Positions 44,974-53,868 of a stretch of DNA of 64,000 nt are shown here, in pieces. Position numbers and translations under genes: made by a program. The stretch spans positions 1 through 64,000 of the forward strand of contig NZ_BMYF01000004.1 of the NCBI RefSeq assembly GCF_014652135.1. Direction: 5' to 3'. Below the pieces are notes generated by a model. That model was given only the letters and a program-made list of their open reading frames with translations. It was not told the origin of the DNA and made no database searches. Numbering within the stretch: position 1 is the first letter of the stretch; each line of letters opens with the position of its first letter. The stretch is from Mongoliitalea lutea (GTDB lineage: Bacteria; Bacteroidota; Bacteroidia; Cytophagales; Cyclobacteriaceae).

Positions 44974-46005
44974 ATGTCTAAAATCAGAGTTGGCTTAGTC
45001 GGCTATGGATCGGTAGGTGAAAAATTTCATGCTCCCTTAATCAGTGTTTGTCCTGGGATGGAATTGACAGCTGTTGTCGAGCGAAAAAGCAATCGCTCCC
45101 AGGAAAAGTATCCCGATGTGACGGTTTATCGAAGTTTGGAGGACCTCTTGGAAGCAGATGCCGCTGATTTGATTGTCATCGTCACACCTAATGAATTTCA
45201 TTATACCCAAGCCAAACTCGCATTGGAAGCGGGAAAACATGTGGTTGTGGACAAACCAGTTACTGTTCATTCCCATGAAGCGGAAGCGCTGCATGCCTTA
45301 GCTCAAGAAAAAGGACTTATACTCTCGGTATTCCAAAACCGACGATTGGACGGGGACATACGAACTGTGCAGAAATTGCTTCAGGAAGGAACCTTGGGAA
45401 GAATCGTCCATTTCGAATCTCATTTCGACCGATTCAGACCTGATTTAGTCGATAATTGGAGGGAAAAAGATGTTCCCGGTAATGGAATTACGTATGATCT
45501 AGGTACCCACTTAATTGACCAAGCAGTCTTGCTATTTGGTAAGCCTACCTCGGTACAAGCAACTATTCTCAAGCAAAGGAATAACGCGGTAGCGGATGAT
45601 TTCTTTGATATCACCCTACACTATCCAGGTATCCATTGCCGGTTGACAGCTTCCTGTATGAGCAATGTTCCGATGATGAAGTTTTTAATCTTAGGAGAAA
45701 AAGGAAGCTACATCAAGTACGGCTTGGATGTACAAGAAAAAGCATTGAAAGAAGAACGAACTCCCAAAGGACCAAACTGGGGAATGGAGCCTGCCCAATC
45801 TTGGGGTCAATTACATTTGGCTCATGCGAGCATGTCCTACCCTACAGAGCGTGGAGACTATCGCTTGTACTATCAAAATATCGCTGAGGCAATCCAAGGG
45901 AAATCCTCTCTTTTGGTGAAAATGGAGGAAGCTATCTTAGTCTTGAGAATTATTGAGGCAGCTTTTGAGAGTCATCAAACAGGCAAAAAAATCACACTTG
46001 CCTAG
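44974..46005 (+). CDS. Gfo/Idh/MocA-family oxidoreductase
   Basis: This 343-residue NAD(P)-dependent sugar or cyclitol oxidoreductase begins with the Rossmann motif VGLVGYGSVGEKFHAPLI and has the family's conserved VVVDKPVT motif (the DKP variant of EKP). The C-terminal alpha/beta domain begins at HFESHFDRFRPD. It is most like the YdgJ/YvaA group. Its substrate is unknown. It is 22 bases downstream of the slyD gene. Confidence 0.85.
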   Translation: MSKIRVGLVGYGSVGEKFHAPLISVCPGMELTAVVERKSNRSQEKYPDVTVYRSLEDLLEADAADLIVIVTPNEFHYTQAKLALEAGKHVVVDKPVTVHSHEAEALHALAQEKGLILSVFQNRRLDGDIRTVQKLLQEGTLGRIVHFESHFDRFRPDLVDNWREKDVPGNGITYDLGTHLIDQAVLLFGKPTSVQATILKQRNNAVADDFFDITLHYPGIHCRLTASCMSNVPMMKFLILGEKGSYIKYGLDVQEKALKEERTPKGPNWGMEPAQSWGQLHLAHASMSYPTERGDYRLYYQNIAEAIQGKSSLLVKMEEAILVLRIIEAAFESHQTGKKITLA

Positions 46006-46054
46006 TTTTGGCCCATTATTTGTCCGGCACACTAAAGAACCAACTACTTATTTT

Positions 46055-46471
46055 ATGAGAAAACTATTTGTTTTGATCTTCCTATTATTTGGAGGGCTAG
46101 TAATCAATTCCCAAGCTCAAATTGCTGCCGGAATTCAGCGATTAAGTTCTGACACCTTTGTAGGTATAGGCACAGATCCTGATAATCAGATTTTTGGAGA
46201 AGCTAGATTATCAACGGGACGCAGTGTAGGCATTGAAGGAACTTTCGGTTACAACTTTATCAAAAGAGATGAGGTGAATTTCTATTCTGGGTTTCATCTG
46301 GGATCAGAAGGAGATAGCAATGGATTTTATTTGGGTATTCCATTCGGCTTATTAGTTAAGCCATTTAACTCTAAAAATGTGGGTGTCTCTATGGAGGCTA
46401 GTCCAATCTTCCCTAATGAGCGAAGAAATTACTTTAGAGCCGGTCTCGGTCTGAAGTACACCTTCCGTTAA
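46055..46471 (+). CDS. Small exported beta-barrel-like protein
   Basis: This 138-residue protein has a signal peptide (MRKLFVLIFLLFGGLVINSQAQ, cleaved after SQA-Q). The mature part shows amphipathic strands (ARLSTGRSVGIEGTFGYNF, NFYSGFHLGSEGDSNGFYLG) and ends GLKYTFR, resembling small outer-membrane barrels. No function is known. A longer in-frame reading would begin inside the preceding oxidoreductase gene; I chose the ATG at 46055 because it gives a proper signal peptide. Confidence 0.65.
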   Translation: MRKLFVLIFLLFGGLVINSQAQIAAGIQRLSSDTFVGIGTDPDNQIFGEARLSTGRSVGIEGTFGYNFIKRDEVNFYSGFHLGSEGDSNGFYLGIPFGLLVKPFNSKNVGVSMEASPIFPNERRNYFRAGLGLKYTFR

Positions 46472-46494
46472 TTATCAACAAAACAATCTTTTGC

Positions 46495-46533
46495 AAAAAT
46501 CCTTTCATATTTTTCACATGAAAGGATTTTTTT
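46495..46533 (+). terminator. Terminator after the small barrel-like gene
   Basis: The 14-bp stem AAAAATCCTTTCAT / ATGAAAGGATTTTT has a 9-base loop and a T run. Confidence 0.85.
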
Positions 46534-46568
46534 ATGTCAATTATTCAGGAATAGACTAGACCTTTACC

Positions 46569-46597
46569 TTGCTATTCAGTCATTTTACTTATTTTTG
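46569..46597 (+). promoter_or_regulatory. Consensus promoter for glyS, leaderless
   Basis: TTG (46569-46571), an 18-base spacer and TATTTTTG (46590-46597) match the Bacteroidota consensus. The box ends 6 bases before the ATG at 46604, so the transcript should have almost no leader. Confidence 0.7.
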
Positions 46598-46603
46598 CGC
46601 CCT

Positions 46604-48070
46604 ATGGCAAAGAACGAACAAACTGCGGAAAACGCACAATTGAAAGATATCATTGCACATGCCAAAGAATACGGTTTTGTGTATCCATCCTCCGAGATTT
46701 ACGATGGACTTCAAGCAGTCTATGACTTTGGACCTTATGGAGTAGAGTTAAAAAACAATTTGAAGCGTCTGTGGTGGGAAACCATGACCCGATTGAATGA
46801 TAACATCGTTGGGATTGATGCTGCAATTTTTATGCATCCAACTACCTGGAAGGCTTCCGGTCACGTAGATAGTTTCAACGATCCGATGATTGACAACAAG
46901 GATTCCAAGAAACGCTACAGAGCGGATGTCCTGATTGAAGAAAAAGCTGCCACCTACGAAAAGGCCGGAGATAAAGAGCGTGCACAGAATCTACTGAATG
47001 CGATGGCTCGACTGCTAGAGGCTGAAGACTTAGCTGGTGTCAGAGAATTGATCATCAATGAAGGAATTACATGTCCACTTTCAGGAACATCAAATTGGAC
47101 AGAAGTACGTCAGTTTAACTTGATGTTTTCGACGCAAGTAGGCTCTGTGGCTGAAGATGCTTCTACCATCTATTTGAGACCAGAGACTGCACAAGGTATT
47201 TTTGTCAACTTCCTGAATGTACAGAAAACGGCCCGCATGAAAGTTCCCTTTGGTATTGCCCAAATTGGAAAAGCCTTTAGAAATGAAATTGTCGCAAGAC
47301 AGTTTATCTTCCGTATGCGTGAATTTGAGCAAATGGAAATGCAGTTCTTCGTGCGACCTGGCTCCGAACTTGATTGGTACAAAGAATGGGCAGGTACGCG
47401 TATGCAATGGCACAAAGCACTTGGTATCCCGGAAGAAAAATTAAGAAGACATGACCATGAAAAGCTGGCGCACTATGCCAATGCTGCCATGGATATCGAG
47501 TTTGAATTTCCTTTTGGTTTTAAAGAGGTAGAAGGAATTCACTCCCGAACTGATTTTGATTTGAAGAGCCATCAGGAATACTCTAAAAAGAAACAGCAGT
47601 ATTTCGATCCTGAAATCAATCAAAATTACATTCCTTATGTCATAGAAACCTCCATTGGAGCCGATCGTCTTTTCTTGATGACCCTTTGCAATGCCTATGT
47701 CAATGAGCATGTGGATGGAAAAGAGCGTACGTACTTGAAGTTTCACCCTGCTATCGCTCCGGTAAAAGCGGCGATTCTTCCGTTGACCAAAAAAGATGGG
47801 CTGCCAGAAAAAGGTCAGGAAATCGTCAACTTGTTGAAATACGACTTCAATATTGTCTATGAAGATGCCGCTTCCATCGGAAAACGTTATACCCGTCAGG
47901 ACTTGATAGGAACTCCTTTCTGTATTGCGGTAGACCATCAAACCTTGGAAGATAATACAGTTACTATCCGTCACCGAGATACCACTGAACAAGAACGCGT
48001 CGCAATTGGAGATTTACATAAGCGCCTGAGCGAGGCATGCAGTTTCCGCAGAGTATTCGAAAAGTGCTGA
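46604..48070 (+). CDS. glyS: Glycyl-tRNA synthetase, single-chain type
   Basis: This class II synthetase (488 residues) of the alpha2 type charges tRNA-Gly. Landmarks are YGFVYPSSEIYDGLQAVYDFGPYGVELKNN at the N-terminus, LMFSTQVG and LRPETAQGIFVNF of motif 2, RNEIVARQFIFRMREFEQMEMQFF, PYVIETSIGADRLFL, and the C-terminal anticodon-binding domain with GKRYTRQDLIGTPFCIAVD. Only ATG 46604 is compatible with the promoter at 46569-46597. A terminator follows. Confidence 0.96.
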   Translation: MAKNEQTAENAQLKDIIAHAKEYGFVYPSSEIYDGLQAVYDFGPYGVELKNNLKRLWWETMTRLNDNIVGIDAAIFMHPTTWKASGHVDSFNDPMIDNKDSKKRYRADVLIEEKAATYEKAGDKERAQNLLNAMARLLEAEDLAGVRELIINEGITCPLSGTSNWTEVRQFNLMFSTQVGSVAEDASTIYLRPETAQGIFVNFLNVQKTARMKVPFGIAQIGKAFRNEIVARQFIFRMREFEQMEMQFFVRPGSELDWYKEWAGTRMQWHKALGIPEEKLRRHDHEKLAHYANAAMDIEFEFPFGFKEVEGIHSRTDFDLKSHQEYSKKKQQYFDPEINQNYIPYVIETSIGADRLFLMTLCNAYVNEHVDGKERTYLKFHPAIAPVKAAILPLTKKDGLPEKGQEIVNLLKYDFNIVYEDAASIGKRYTRQDLIGTPFCIAVDHQTLEDNTVTIRHRDTTEQERVAIGDLHKRLSEACSFRRVFEKC

Positions 48071-48092
48071 TGAAAATCAGCTTTATAAATGG

Positions 48093-48126
48093 AACCCTTT
48101 TCAGCGTTTGTTGAAAAGGGTTTTTT
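48093..48126 (+). terminator. Terminator after glyS
   Basis: AACCCTTTTCA / TGAAAAGGGTT with an 8-base loop is followed by a T6 run. Confidence 0.85.
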
Positions 48127-48214
48127 AATTTTGAGCAAATCCAAGGTAAGCTTTATGAGGATAGCTTGAACATTTCGGTATGGGATTAGTATTGATCAAA
48201 GAAATTAACAAAAG

Positions 48215-49675
48215 GTGAAAAAGGTAATTGTAATCGGAGCAGGTATTGCAGGTATTGCTTCCGCTATCCGCATGGCATGTAAAGGTTTTGAAGTAACAGT
48301 GTTGGAGTCCAACAGCTATCCAGGAGGTAAGCTATCGGAATTTCAATTACATGGCTATCGCTTTGACGCAGGACCTTCACTCTTTACTTTGCCTGAGCAA
48401 GTAGAGGAATTATTCCGGTTAGCAGGAAAGAATCCCTCGGATTATTTTCAATACACCAAACTACCTGTCGCCTGTCATTACTTTTGGGAAGATGGGAAGC
48501 GGGTACATGCGTATGCTGATTTGGAGAAGTTTGCAGAAGAAGTAGAAACACAGCTGGGAGAACCAAAAGCAAATATCCGACAGGCCTTGCAGAAGTCGTC
48601 CTTTATTTACGAGCACTTAGCCCCGCTTTTCATGCATCGCTCACTTCACCGTTGGCAGACTTGGCTCAATGCGCAGGCACTCAAATGTTACCTGAAGCTT
48701 GGGAAGCTAGGCATCTTTAGCACCATGCACAAAGCAAACCAAGCCCAATTTAAGCAGGAAAAGACTGTACAGCTATTTAACCGCTATGCAACCTACAATG
48801 GCTCCAACCCTTATGAAACACCTGCGACTCTGAACATCATCCCACATTTGGAATTCAATATAGGTGCTTACTTTCCAAACAAAGGGATGTTTGATATCAC
48901 CAATAGCCTGTACAAACTCGCCAAAAACCTGGGTGTACACTTTATTTTCAATACCAAAGTAGAAGAAGTAATGGTAGAGGGGAAACGAGTGAACGGCGTT
49001 AAAACTGAGGACAAAACCTATCCAGCGACCATTGTCATCAATAACATGGATATGGTCAATGCCTATAAAACTATCCTTCGCAAACAAAAACAACCAGAAA
49101 AGCTACTCAATCAACCCAAATCTTCTTCCGCCCTGATCTTCTATTGGGGCATCAAGCGGGAGTTTAAAGAGTTAGACCTTCATAATATTCTCTTCAGCGA
49201 GAATTATCAAGAGGAATTTGACCACATCTTCAATAAAGGAAGCATTTACGAAGACCCAACGGTGTATATCAATATCACATCGGTGTACAAAAAAGACGAT
49301 GCGCCGGAAGGCTGCATGAACTGGTTTACCATGATCAATGTACCCAATAATCAGGGACAAGATTGGGACCACATGATCACAGATGCCAAAAAAGCCATCA
49401 TCCAAAAAATCAACCGTATCCTCCAAACAGACATTGAACCTTTGATTGAAGTAGAGCAAATACTGGAACCAAGAACCATTGAATCCAAAACTTCTTCTGC
49501 CAATGGTGCCTTGTATGGAAACAGTTCCAATAACCGCTATGCAGCTTTTCTCCGACATGCTAATTTCTCTTCGGATATCGCCAATCTCTATTTTGTAGGT
49601 GGAAGTGTGCATCCGGGCGGAGGTATTCCACTTTGCTTACTTTCCGCCAAAATCATGGGAGATATGGTTAAATAA
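48215..49675 (+). CDS. Carotenoid desaturase of the CrtI/CrtD type
   Basis: This 486-residue FAD oxidoreductase has the N-terminal dinucleotide motif VIVIGAGIAGIASAIRMACKGFEVTVLE and a GGKLSEFQLHGYRFDAGPSLFTLPE signature typical of phytoene desaturase-related enzymes. The C-terminal FAD contact is FVGGSVHPGGGIPLCLLSAKIMG. The proportions and wording fit a 1-hydroxycarotenoid 3,4-desaturase (CrtD) of Bacteroidota carotenoid pathways, but phytoene desaturase CrtI cannot be excluded by eye. It starts with GTG. No crtB or other carotenoid gene is next to it. Confidence 0.8.
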   Translation: MKKVIVIGAGIAGIASAIRMACKGFEVTVLESNSYPGGKLSEFQLHGYRFDAGPSLFTLPEQVEELFRLAGKNPSDYFQYTKLPVACHYFWEDGKRVHAYADLEKFAEEVETQLGEPKANIRQALQKSSFIYEHLAPLFMHRSLHRWQTWLNAQALKCYLKLGKLGIFSTMHKANQAQFKQEKTVQLFNRYATYNGSNPYETPATLNIIPHLEFNIGAYFPNKGMFDITNSLYKLAKNLGVHFIFNTKVEEVMVEGKRVNGVKTEDKTYPATIVINNMDMVNAYKTILRKQKQPEKLLNQPKSSSALIFYWGIKREFKELDLHNILFSENYQEEFDHIFNKGSIYEDPTVYINITSVYKKDDAPEGCMNWFTMINVPNNQGQDWDHMITDAKKAIIQKINRILQTDIEPLIEVEQILEPRTIESKTSSANGALYGNSSNNRYAAFLRHANFSSDIANLYFVGGSVHPGGGIPLCLLSAKIMGDMVK

Positions 49676-50303
49676 GCCGATAGCCTTTTTCTAACACAAA
49701 AACACCCATCGCACGCTGCCCATGTACCAAAACGGATTTTGGCGGCTCCAAATACGAAAGAGGAAATTTCTCCAAAAGGGAGTTTAGAAGGCTTTCTTTC
49801 AATATGAATCTCTCAGAACCATCGGGAAGTACATATACTCCATCTCCTAAATGAGGGGCATTAGCCAAAATCCCGCCTGCATCTGTACACATGCGCAGGA
49901 AAAACACTCCACCTGGCTTGAGTATGCGTACATGTTCGGCAAACATCTGTATAAACTCCTCCTCGGACTGAGCAAAATGGAGCACTGCTGAGCTTATGAC
50001 AGCATCAAAGGCTGCCTCGTGGAAAGGAATCTCCTGAGCATTCCCCTCTTGAAACCGTAACAGATCGTAAGACGGTTGAATGGTTTTTGCATAAATTCTA
50101 GCCATTTGAATAGCTATAGGATTGGGGTCAATTCCAAAGATTTTATAGCCCTCACGAAGAAAATAAATGGTGTTTCTACCCTCCCCACACCCTACATCCA
50201 AGATATTCATATCCTTGGTAAAGCGCCCTTTGAGGATCTGATCCAAGAGATAGATATCAATAGTACCAATTAGTTTATTTAAGTCTTCAATTCCCATGTT
50301 CAA
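49668..50303 (-). CDS. Class I SAM-dependent methyltransferase
   Basis: This 211-residue protein has the SAM motif I ILDVGCGEGRNTIYFLREGYKIFGIDPNP, a motif II/III-like AFDAVISSAVLHFA and HVRILKPGGVFFLRM. The substrate is unknown. Its 5' end overlaps the 3' end of the patatin gene by 17 bases (11 if GTG/ATG of MGIEDL is used), so it is translated with it. Its 3' end overlaps the convergent crtD-like gene by 8 bases. Confidence 0.8.
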   Translation of the reverse strand: MNMGIEDLNKLIGTIDIYLLDQILKGRFTKDMNILDVGCGEGRNTIYFLREGYKIFGIDPNPIAIQMARIYAKTIQPSYDLLRFQEGNAQEIPFHEAAFDAVISSAVLHFAQSEEEFIQMFAEHVRILKPGGVFFLRMCTDAGGILANAPHLGDGVYVLPDGSERFILKESLLNSLLEKFPLSYLEPPKSVLVHGQRAMGVFVLEKGYRLI

Positions 50304-51180
50304 ATGCTTCGATTGCTTGTTTCATTTTATCTTTACCAATCTGAATCAGCTCCGGTGCCTTTTCAAATTCCAGGGTGCCCGCCTGGTCACGTGCGATTTC
50401 AATCAGGATATCTACCTCATGTTTTGCTATCACCAAATCTGAAAGTTTATCTTGCAAGAGGTCGAAGGAATAGTTGAGCAAATCAACGAAGCCCATGCCT
50501 TTATGTTTCTCCTCTTTTCCTTCGTCTTTAAAATACTTGCTAACCTTTTGCTTATACTCCTTCATCCAAGAAGGTAACTGAAGAGCTTCTTTCTCCTTTA
50601 CTTTCTTGACTTTGACCAAAGCATCTAGGGAACCATTTAGATCCACAGCAACCATGATTTCACCCAATTCTTTTTTAGGAATAATATCAAATGGGATGGG
50701 ATTCAGAATACCTCCATCGATGTATTCATGCTTTCCAATTTTGGCAGGAGTTAAAACCGAGGGAATTGAAACCGATGCCCTAATTGCTTCATACAAACTC
50801 CCTGAATGGAAGACTTTTTCCTTACCATTAGGAATCTCAACTGCTGTGCAATAAAACGGAACCTTCAAATTTTCGATCTGACAATCCTCAATAAGCTTTT
50901 TTAGCTCACCAAATACCTTTTCCCCTTTGATAAAGCCACGACTGGAAAAGGTAAAATCCATTAAGGAAAATACATCTACCTTGTCTAAGTTACAAATCCA
51001 TTCCTTGAATTTTGGAAGATTACCTGTGGCATAAATCCCGCCTACTAACGCTCCTGCCGAACAACCAGCGATAGAAACAATCTCATAACCTGCCTCTTCC
51101 AAAGCCTCAATTGCCCCGATATGTGCCATACCCCGTGCACCACCACTGGATAACACCAATGAAACAGTTTTCTTACCCAT
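50287..51180 (-). CDS. Patatin-like phospholipase
   Basis: This 297-residue lipid acyl hydrolase has the oxyanion-hole motif GGARG (residues 13-17), the nucleophile GCSAG with Ser 41, and the catalytic-dyad Asp in YIDGGILNPIPF. Members cleave acyl groups from membrane phospholipids. It has no signal peptide, so it is likely cytoplasmic. I start at the ATG at 51180 (MGKKTVSL); a longer reading extends through the promoter. A consensus promoter lies at 51254-51226 (minus strand), within the start of the divergent VOC gene. Confidence 0.88.
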   Translation of the reverse strand: MGKKTVSLVLSSGGARGMAHIGAIEALEEAGYEIVSIAGCSAGALVGGIYATGNLPKFKEWICNLDKVDVFSLMDFTFSSRGFIKGEKVFGELKKLIEDCQIENLKVPFYCTAVEIPNGKEKVFHSGSLYEAIRASVSIPSVLTPAKIGKHEYIDGGILNPIPFDIIPKKELGEIMVAVDLNGSLDALVKVKKVKEKEALQLPSWMKEYKQKVSKYFKDEGKEEKHKGMGFVDLLNYSFDLLQDKLSDLVIAKHEVDILIEIARDQAGTLEFEKAPELIQIGKDKMKQAIEAFEHGN

Positions 51181-51225
51181 TTGTAAAAGCCTTTTTTTAA
51201 AGTGAAAAATTTGATTGATTTTTGT

Positions 51226-51254
51226 CAAAAATAAGGAAATATGAATCAATTCAA
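51226..51254 (-). promoter_or_regulatory. Promoter of the patatin gene, inside the VOC gene start
   Basis: On the minus strand CTTG (51255-51252), an 18-base spacer and TATTTTTG (51233-51226) fit the Bacteroidota consensus, 45 bases before the patatin ATG. The -33 element lies inside the divergent VOC coding sequence. Confidence 0.6.
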
Positions 51255-51663
51255 GCCATTTCATTTAGCTTTTCCCATTCGGGATATAGAAGAGACACGG
51301 GCATTTTATGGAGACCTATTGGGTTGTGAAATTGGAAGAAGCACCGACAAATGGATAGACTTCAACTTTTTTGGACATCAACTTTCTGCACATGTAAAGC
51401 CAGATGAACTCGCACAGGTCCGTGCCAATGAAGTAGATGGAAAAAATGTCCCCGTAAGACACTTTGGAGCCATCCTTCCATGGGATGAATGGCATACCTT
51501 GGCAGATCACCTCAAGGCTAACGGAATCCAGTTTGTGATTGAACCCTACATTCGATTCCAAGGTGAAGTTGGAGAACAGGCAACCATGTTTTTCTTAGAT
51601 CCCGCTGGAAATGCACTAGAATTCAAATCATTCCAAGACCCAAATCAAATATTCGCCAAATAA
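51241..51663 (+). CDS. VOC-family (glyoxalase-fold) protein
   Basis: This 140-residue single-domain protein of the vicinal-oxygen-chelate superfamily has the N-terminal half [26 protein letters not shown] and the C-terminal [14 protein letters not shown], which contains the metal-binding Glu. The substrate is unknown; such proteins range from glyoxalases to resistance and dioxygenase enzymes. It is divergent from the patatin gene, with overlapping control regions. Confidence 0.82.
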   Translation: MNQFKPFHLAFPIRDIEETRAFYGDLLGCEIGRSTDKWIDFNFFGHQLSAHVKPDELAQVRANEVDGKNVPVRHFGAILPWDEWHTLADHLKANGIQFVIEPYIRFQGEVGEQATMFFLDPAGNALEFKSFQDPNQIFAK

Positions 51664-51679
51664 CAACAATCACTAACGC

Positions 51680-51715
51680 ATGTGGGTGGAATTTTCTTTT
51701 AAATTCCACCCACAT
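51680..51715. terminator. Strong hairpin after the VOC gene
   Basis: The perfect 15-bp stem ATGTGGGTGGAATTT / AAATTCCACCCACAT has a 6-base loop. The downstream T run is poor, but the stem and position suggest a transcription end. Confidence 0.65.
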
Positions 51716-51950
51716 AGGCTTATTCTTTAAAATAAAATTTTCCCCAGGCAGGATTTTTTTAAAGCTGAAAAAGGAACTCTTCCCGGCAAATTTTCATTTG
51801 GAACTGAGGTAAAGTTACTAAAGAAATTTTAAGGCCATTGATATCCAATTCCAGCCATCTATACCCATTCAGGTTTCAACCAATGGGGAAACAGCGTAAA
51901 TTACCGTTTAATAACTTTCTATATCCTGACCGAGTTATACTGCCAAGAAA

Positions 51951-52772
51951 ATGAATAAAAGAATGTTGTATCACAAAACATACATACATGCTTCCAGCAA
52001 GGAATGGGTGGTATTTATCCATGGGGCAGGAGGATCCTCATCCGTTTGGCATAAGCAAATCAGGGATTTCAGAAAGGAATTTAATCTTTTATTGATTGAC
52101 TTAAGAGGACATGGGCGATCAGCCAATTCCATTAAAAATTTATTCAAGGAAAAATATACCTTTCAGGCTGTCACAAGAGATATCGTTGAGGTCTTAGAGC
52201 ATTTGCAGCTACCTCCGGCGCATATTGTCGGTGTTTCATTGGGAACCATCCTAGCCCGTCAATTGGCAGAGTTAGCGCCCGAGCGGGTGAAGTCTATGGT
52301 TATGGCAGGTGCTGTGACTAGGCTTAATTTCACTTCCCGTTTCCTTGTGTTGATGGGCAATACATTCAAAAGTATACTTCCCTACATGTGGCTGTACCGT
52401 TTGTTTGCCTTTGTCATCATGCCGAGAAAAAATCATGCGGAATCAAGAAATCTATTTGTTAGAGAAGCCAAGCGATTGTGCCAAAAGGAGTTTATCCGAT
52501 GGTTTAAATTAACCAAAGATATCAATCCTTTGCTCAACTATTTCAAAGAAAAAGATATCAATATCCCTACCCTGTACATCATGGGGGATGAAGATATCAT
52601 GTTTTTAGAACCTGTAAAGAAGATAGTACAATCCCATAAACGCGCTTTCCTGAAAGTAATCGAATCCTGCGGCCACGTAGTCAATGTGGAACAACCGGAG
52701 CAATTCAATCAGCTTTCTCTACAATTTCTAAGAAACTTAAATCAACCCATACAGAATTCTTTCGAACAATAA
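51951..52772 (+). CDS. Alpha/beta hydrolase, first gene of an RND efflux operon
   Basis: This 273-residue hydrolase has the oxyanion element HGAGGSSSVW, nucleophile elbow GVSLG with Ser 96, a catalytic Asp near YIMGDEDIMF and the C-terminal His in SCGHVVNVEQPEQF. The substrate is unknown. It precedes the RND adaptor gene by only 2 bases and is most likely in its operon, which is an unusual cargo for an efflux operon. Confidence 0.82.
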   Translation: MNKRMLYHKTYIHASSKEWVVFIHGAGGSSSVWHKQIRDFRKEFNLLLIDLRGHGRSANSIKNLFKEKYTFQAVTRDIVEVLEHLQLPPAHIVGVSLGTILARQLAELAPERVKSMVMAGAVTRLNFTSRFLVLMGNTFKSILPYMWLYRLFAFVIMPRKNHAESRNLFVREAKRLCQKEFIRWFKLTKDINPLLNYFKEKDINIPTLYIMGDEDIMFLEPVKKIVQSHKRAFLKVIESCGHVVNVEQPEQFNQLSLQFLRNLNQPIQNSFEQ

Positions 52773-52774
52773 GA

Positions 52775-53866
52775 ATGAAAAAGTCTACCAAAGTCATTTT
52801 GTCTGTCGTGATTGCCGCCGTAATCGCTGTCATTTTTATCTATCCCCGTAAGGATAGCATTTTTGGAAAAAAACAAGAAAATACTAACGCAGGTCCTGCG
52901 GCTGGCCCTGGAGGTGCATTAGCTCCGCTTCCTGTAAATGTAGTAGAGTTAAGACCAGAGCGCTTGGAAAACAACCTAAGCATCACAGGCACCATTATCC
53001 CCAATGAAACTGTCAATCTTAGGCCAGAGATTCCAGGTTTGGTCACTAGAGTTGCTTTTAGAGAAGGTGAATTTGTAAAAAAAGGCACTCCTTTGGTCTA
53101 TCTCAATGATGATGAGTTAAAAGCTCAATACGACCGCTTAAACTATTCCAAAAAACTTTTTGAGAGTCAGGAAAACAGACAAAAGCAGCTTTTGGAAAAA
53201 GAAGCGATTTCCCAAGAAGAATACGATATCGTCCTCAATCAGTTCAATACCAACCTAGCAGACCTGCGCTTAGTGGAGGCACAATTGAATAAAACAGTTA
53301 TCAGAGCACCTTTTGATGGAGTGGTAGGATTGAGACAAATTTCTGAAGGAAGTGTTATCGGAACTGCAGATGTGATTGCAAGCATTGTCAATATCGACCC
53401 AATCAAAATCGAATTTTCCATTCCTGAGCGCTATGCAAATGAAGTGAAGATTGGTTCCAAAATATTCTTTGCCAACGACGCAGGTGGTGCAGATATGGAA
53501 GGGACCGTTTACGCGTACGAGCCTAGTATTGAAACAGGCACTAGAACGCTTCGGATTCGTGCGACAAGTCCAAACAAAGACAGACGCTTCTTACCTGGAA
53601 TGTTTGTAAGAATTCGTTACATCCTAGGTGTGAATGAGGGCGCTTTGATGGTTCCTTCAGAAGCAATTCTTCCCGAATTGAGTGGCTATAAAGTTTACAT
53701 TGTCAACAATAAAGGCAAAGTAGAAGAAAGACAGGTAACTATTGGAACTCGTACAGACCGATATGTCCAATTAGTTGATGGAGTAACAAATGGCGACCTT
53801 GTGTTGACCACAGGAATATTGCAAGTGAGAGGTGGGATGCCTGTCAATTACACAAAAATTAACTAA
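52775..53866 (+). CDS. RND efflux periplasmic adaptor (MFP) protein
   Basis: This 363-residue membrane-fusion protein has an N-terminal signal/anchor (TKVILSVVIAAVIAVIFIY), a biotinyl-lipoyl-like half (RPEIPGLVTRVAFREGEFVKKGTPL), a coiled-coil hairpin (residues about 110-150) and a second lipoyl half (KTVIRAPFDGVVGLRQISEGSVI), then a beta-barrel domain. It links the pump to the TolC-family channel. It starts 2 bases after the hydrolase and ends 2 bases before the pump gene. Confidence 0.93.
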   Translation: MKKSTKVILSVVIAAVIAVIFIYPRKDSIFGKKQENTNAGPAAGPGGALAPLPVNVVELRPERLENNLSITGTIIPNETVNLRPEIPGLVTRVAFREGEFVKKGTPLVYLNDDELKAQYDRLNYSKKLFESQENRQKQLLEKEAISQEEYDIVLNQFNTNLADLRLVEAQLNKTVIRAPFDGVVGLRQISEGSVIGTADVIASIVNIDPIKIEFSIPERYANEVKIGSKIFFANDAGGADMEGTVYAYEPSIETGTRTLRIRATSPNKDRRFLPGMFVRIRYILGVNEGALMVPSEAILPELSGYKVYIVNNKGKVEERQVTIGTRTDRYVQLVDGVTNGDLVLTTGILQVRGGMPVNYTKIN

Positions 53867-53868
53867 TC

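Noticed and set aside
47441-47992. 183-codon minus-strand frame opposite glyS
   Set aside because: It is a shadow of the conserved glyS gene, without homologous motifs.
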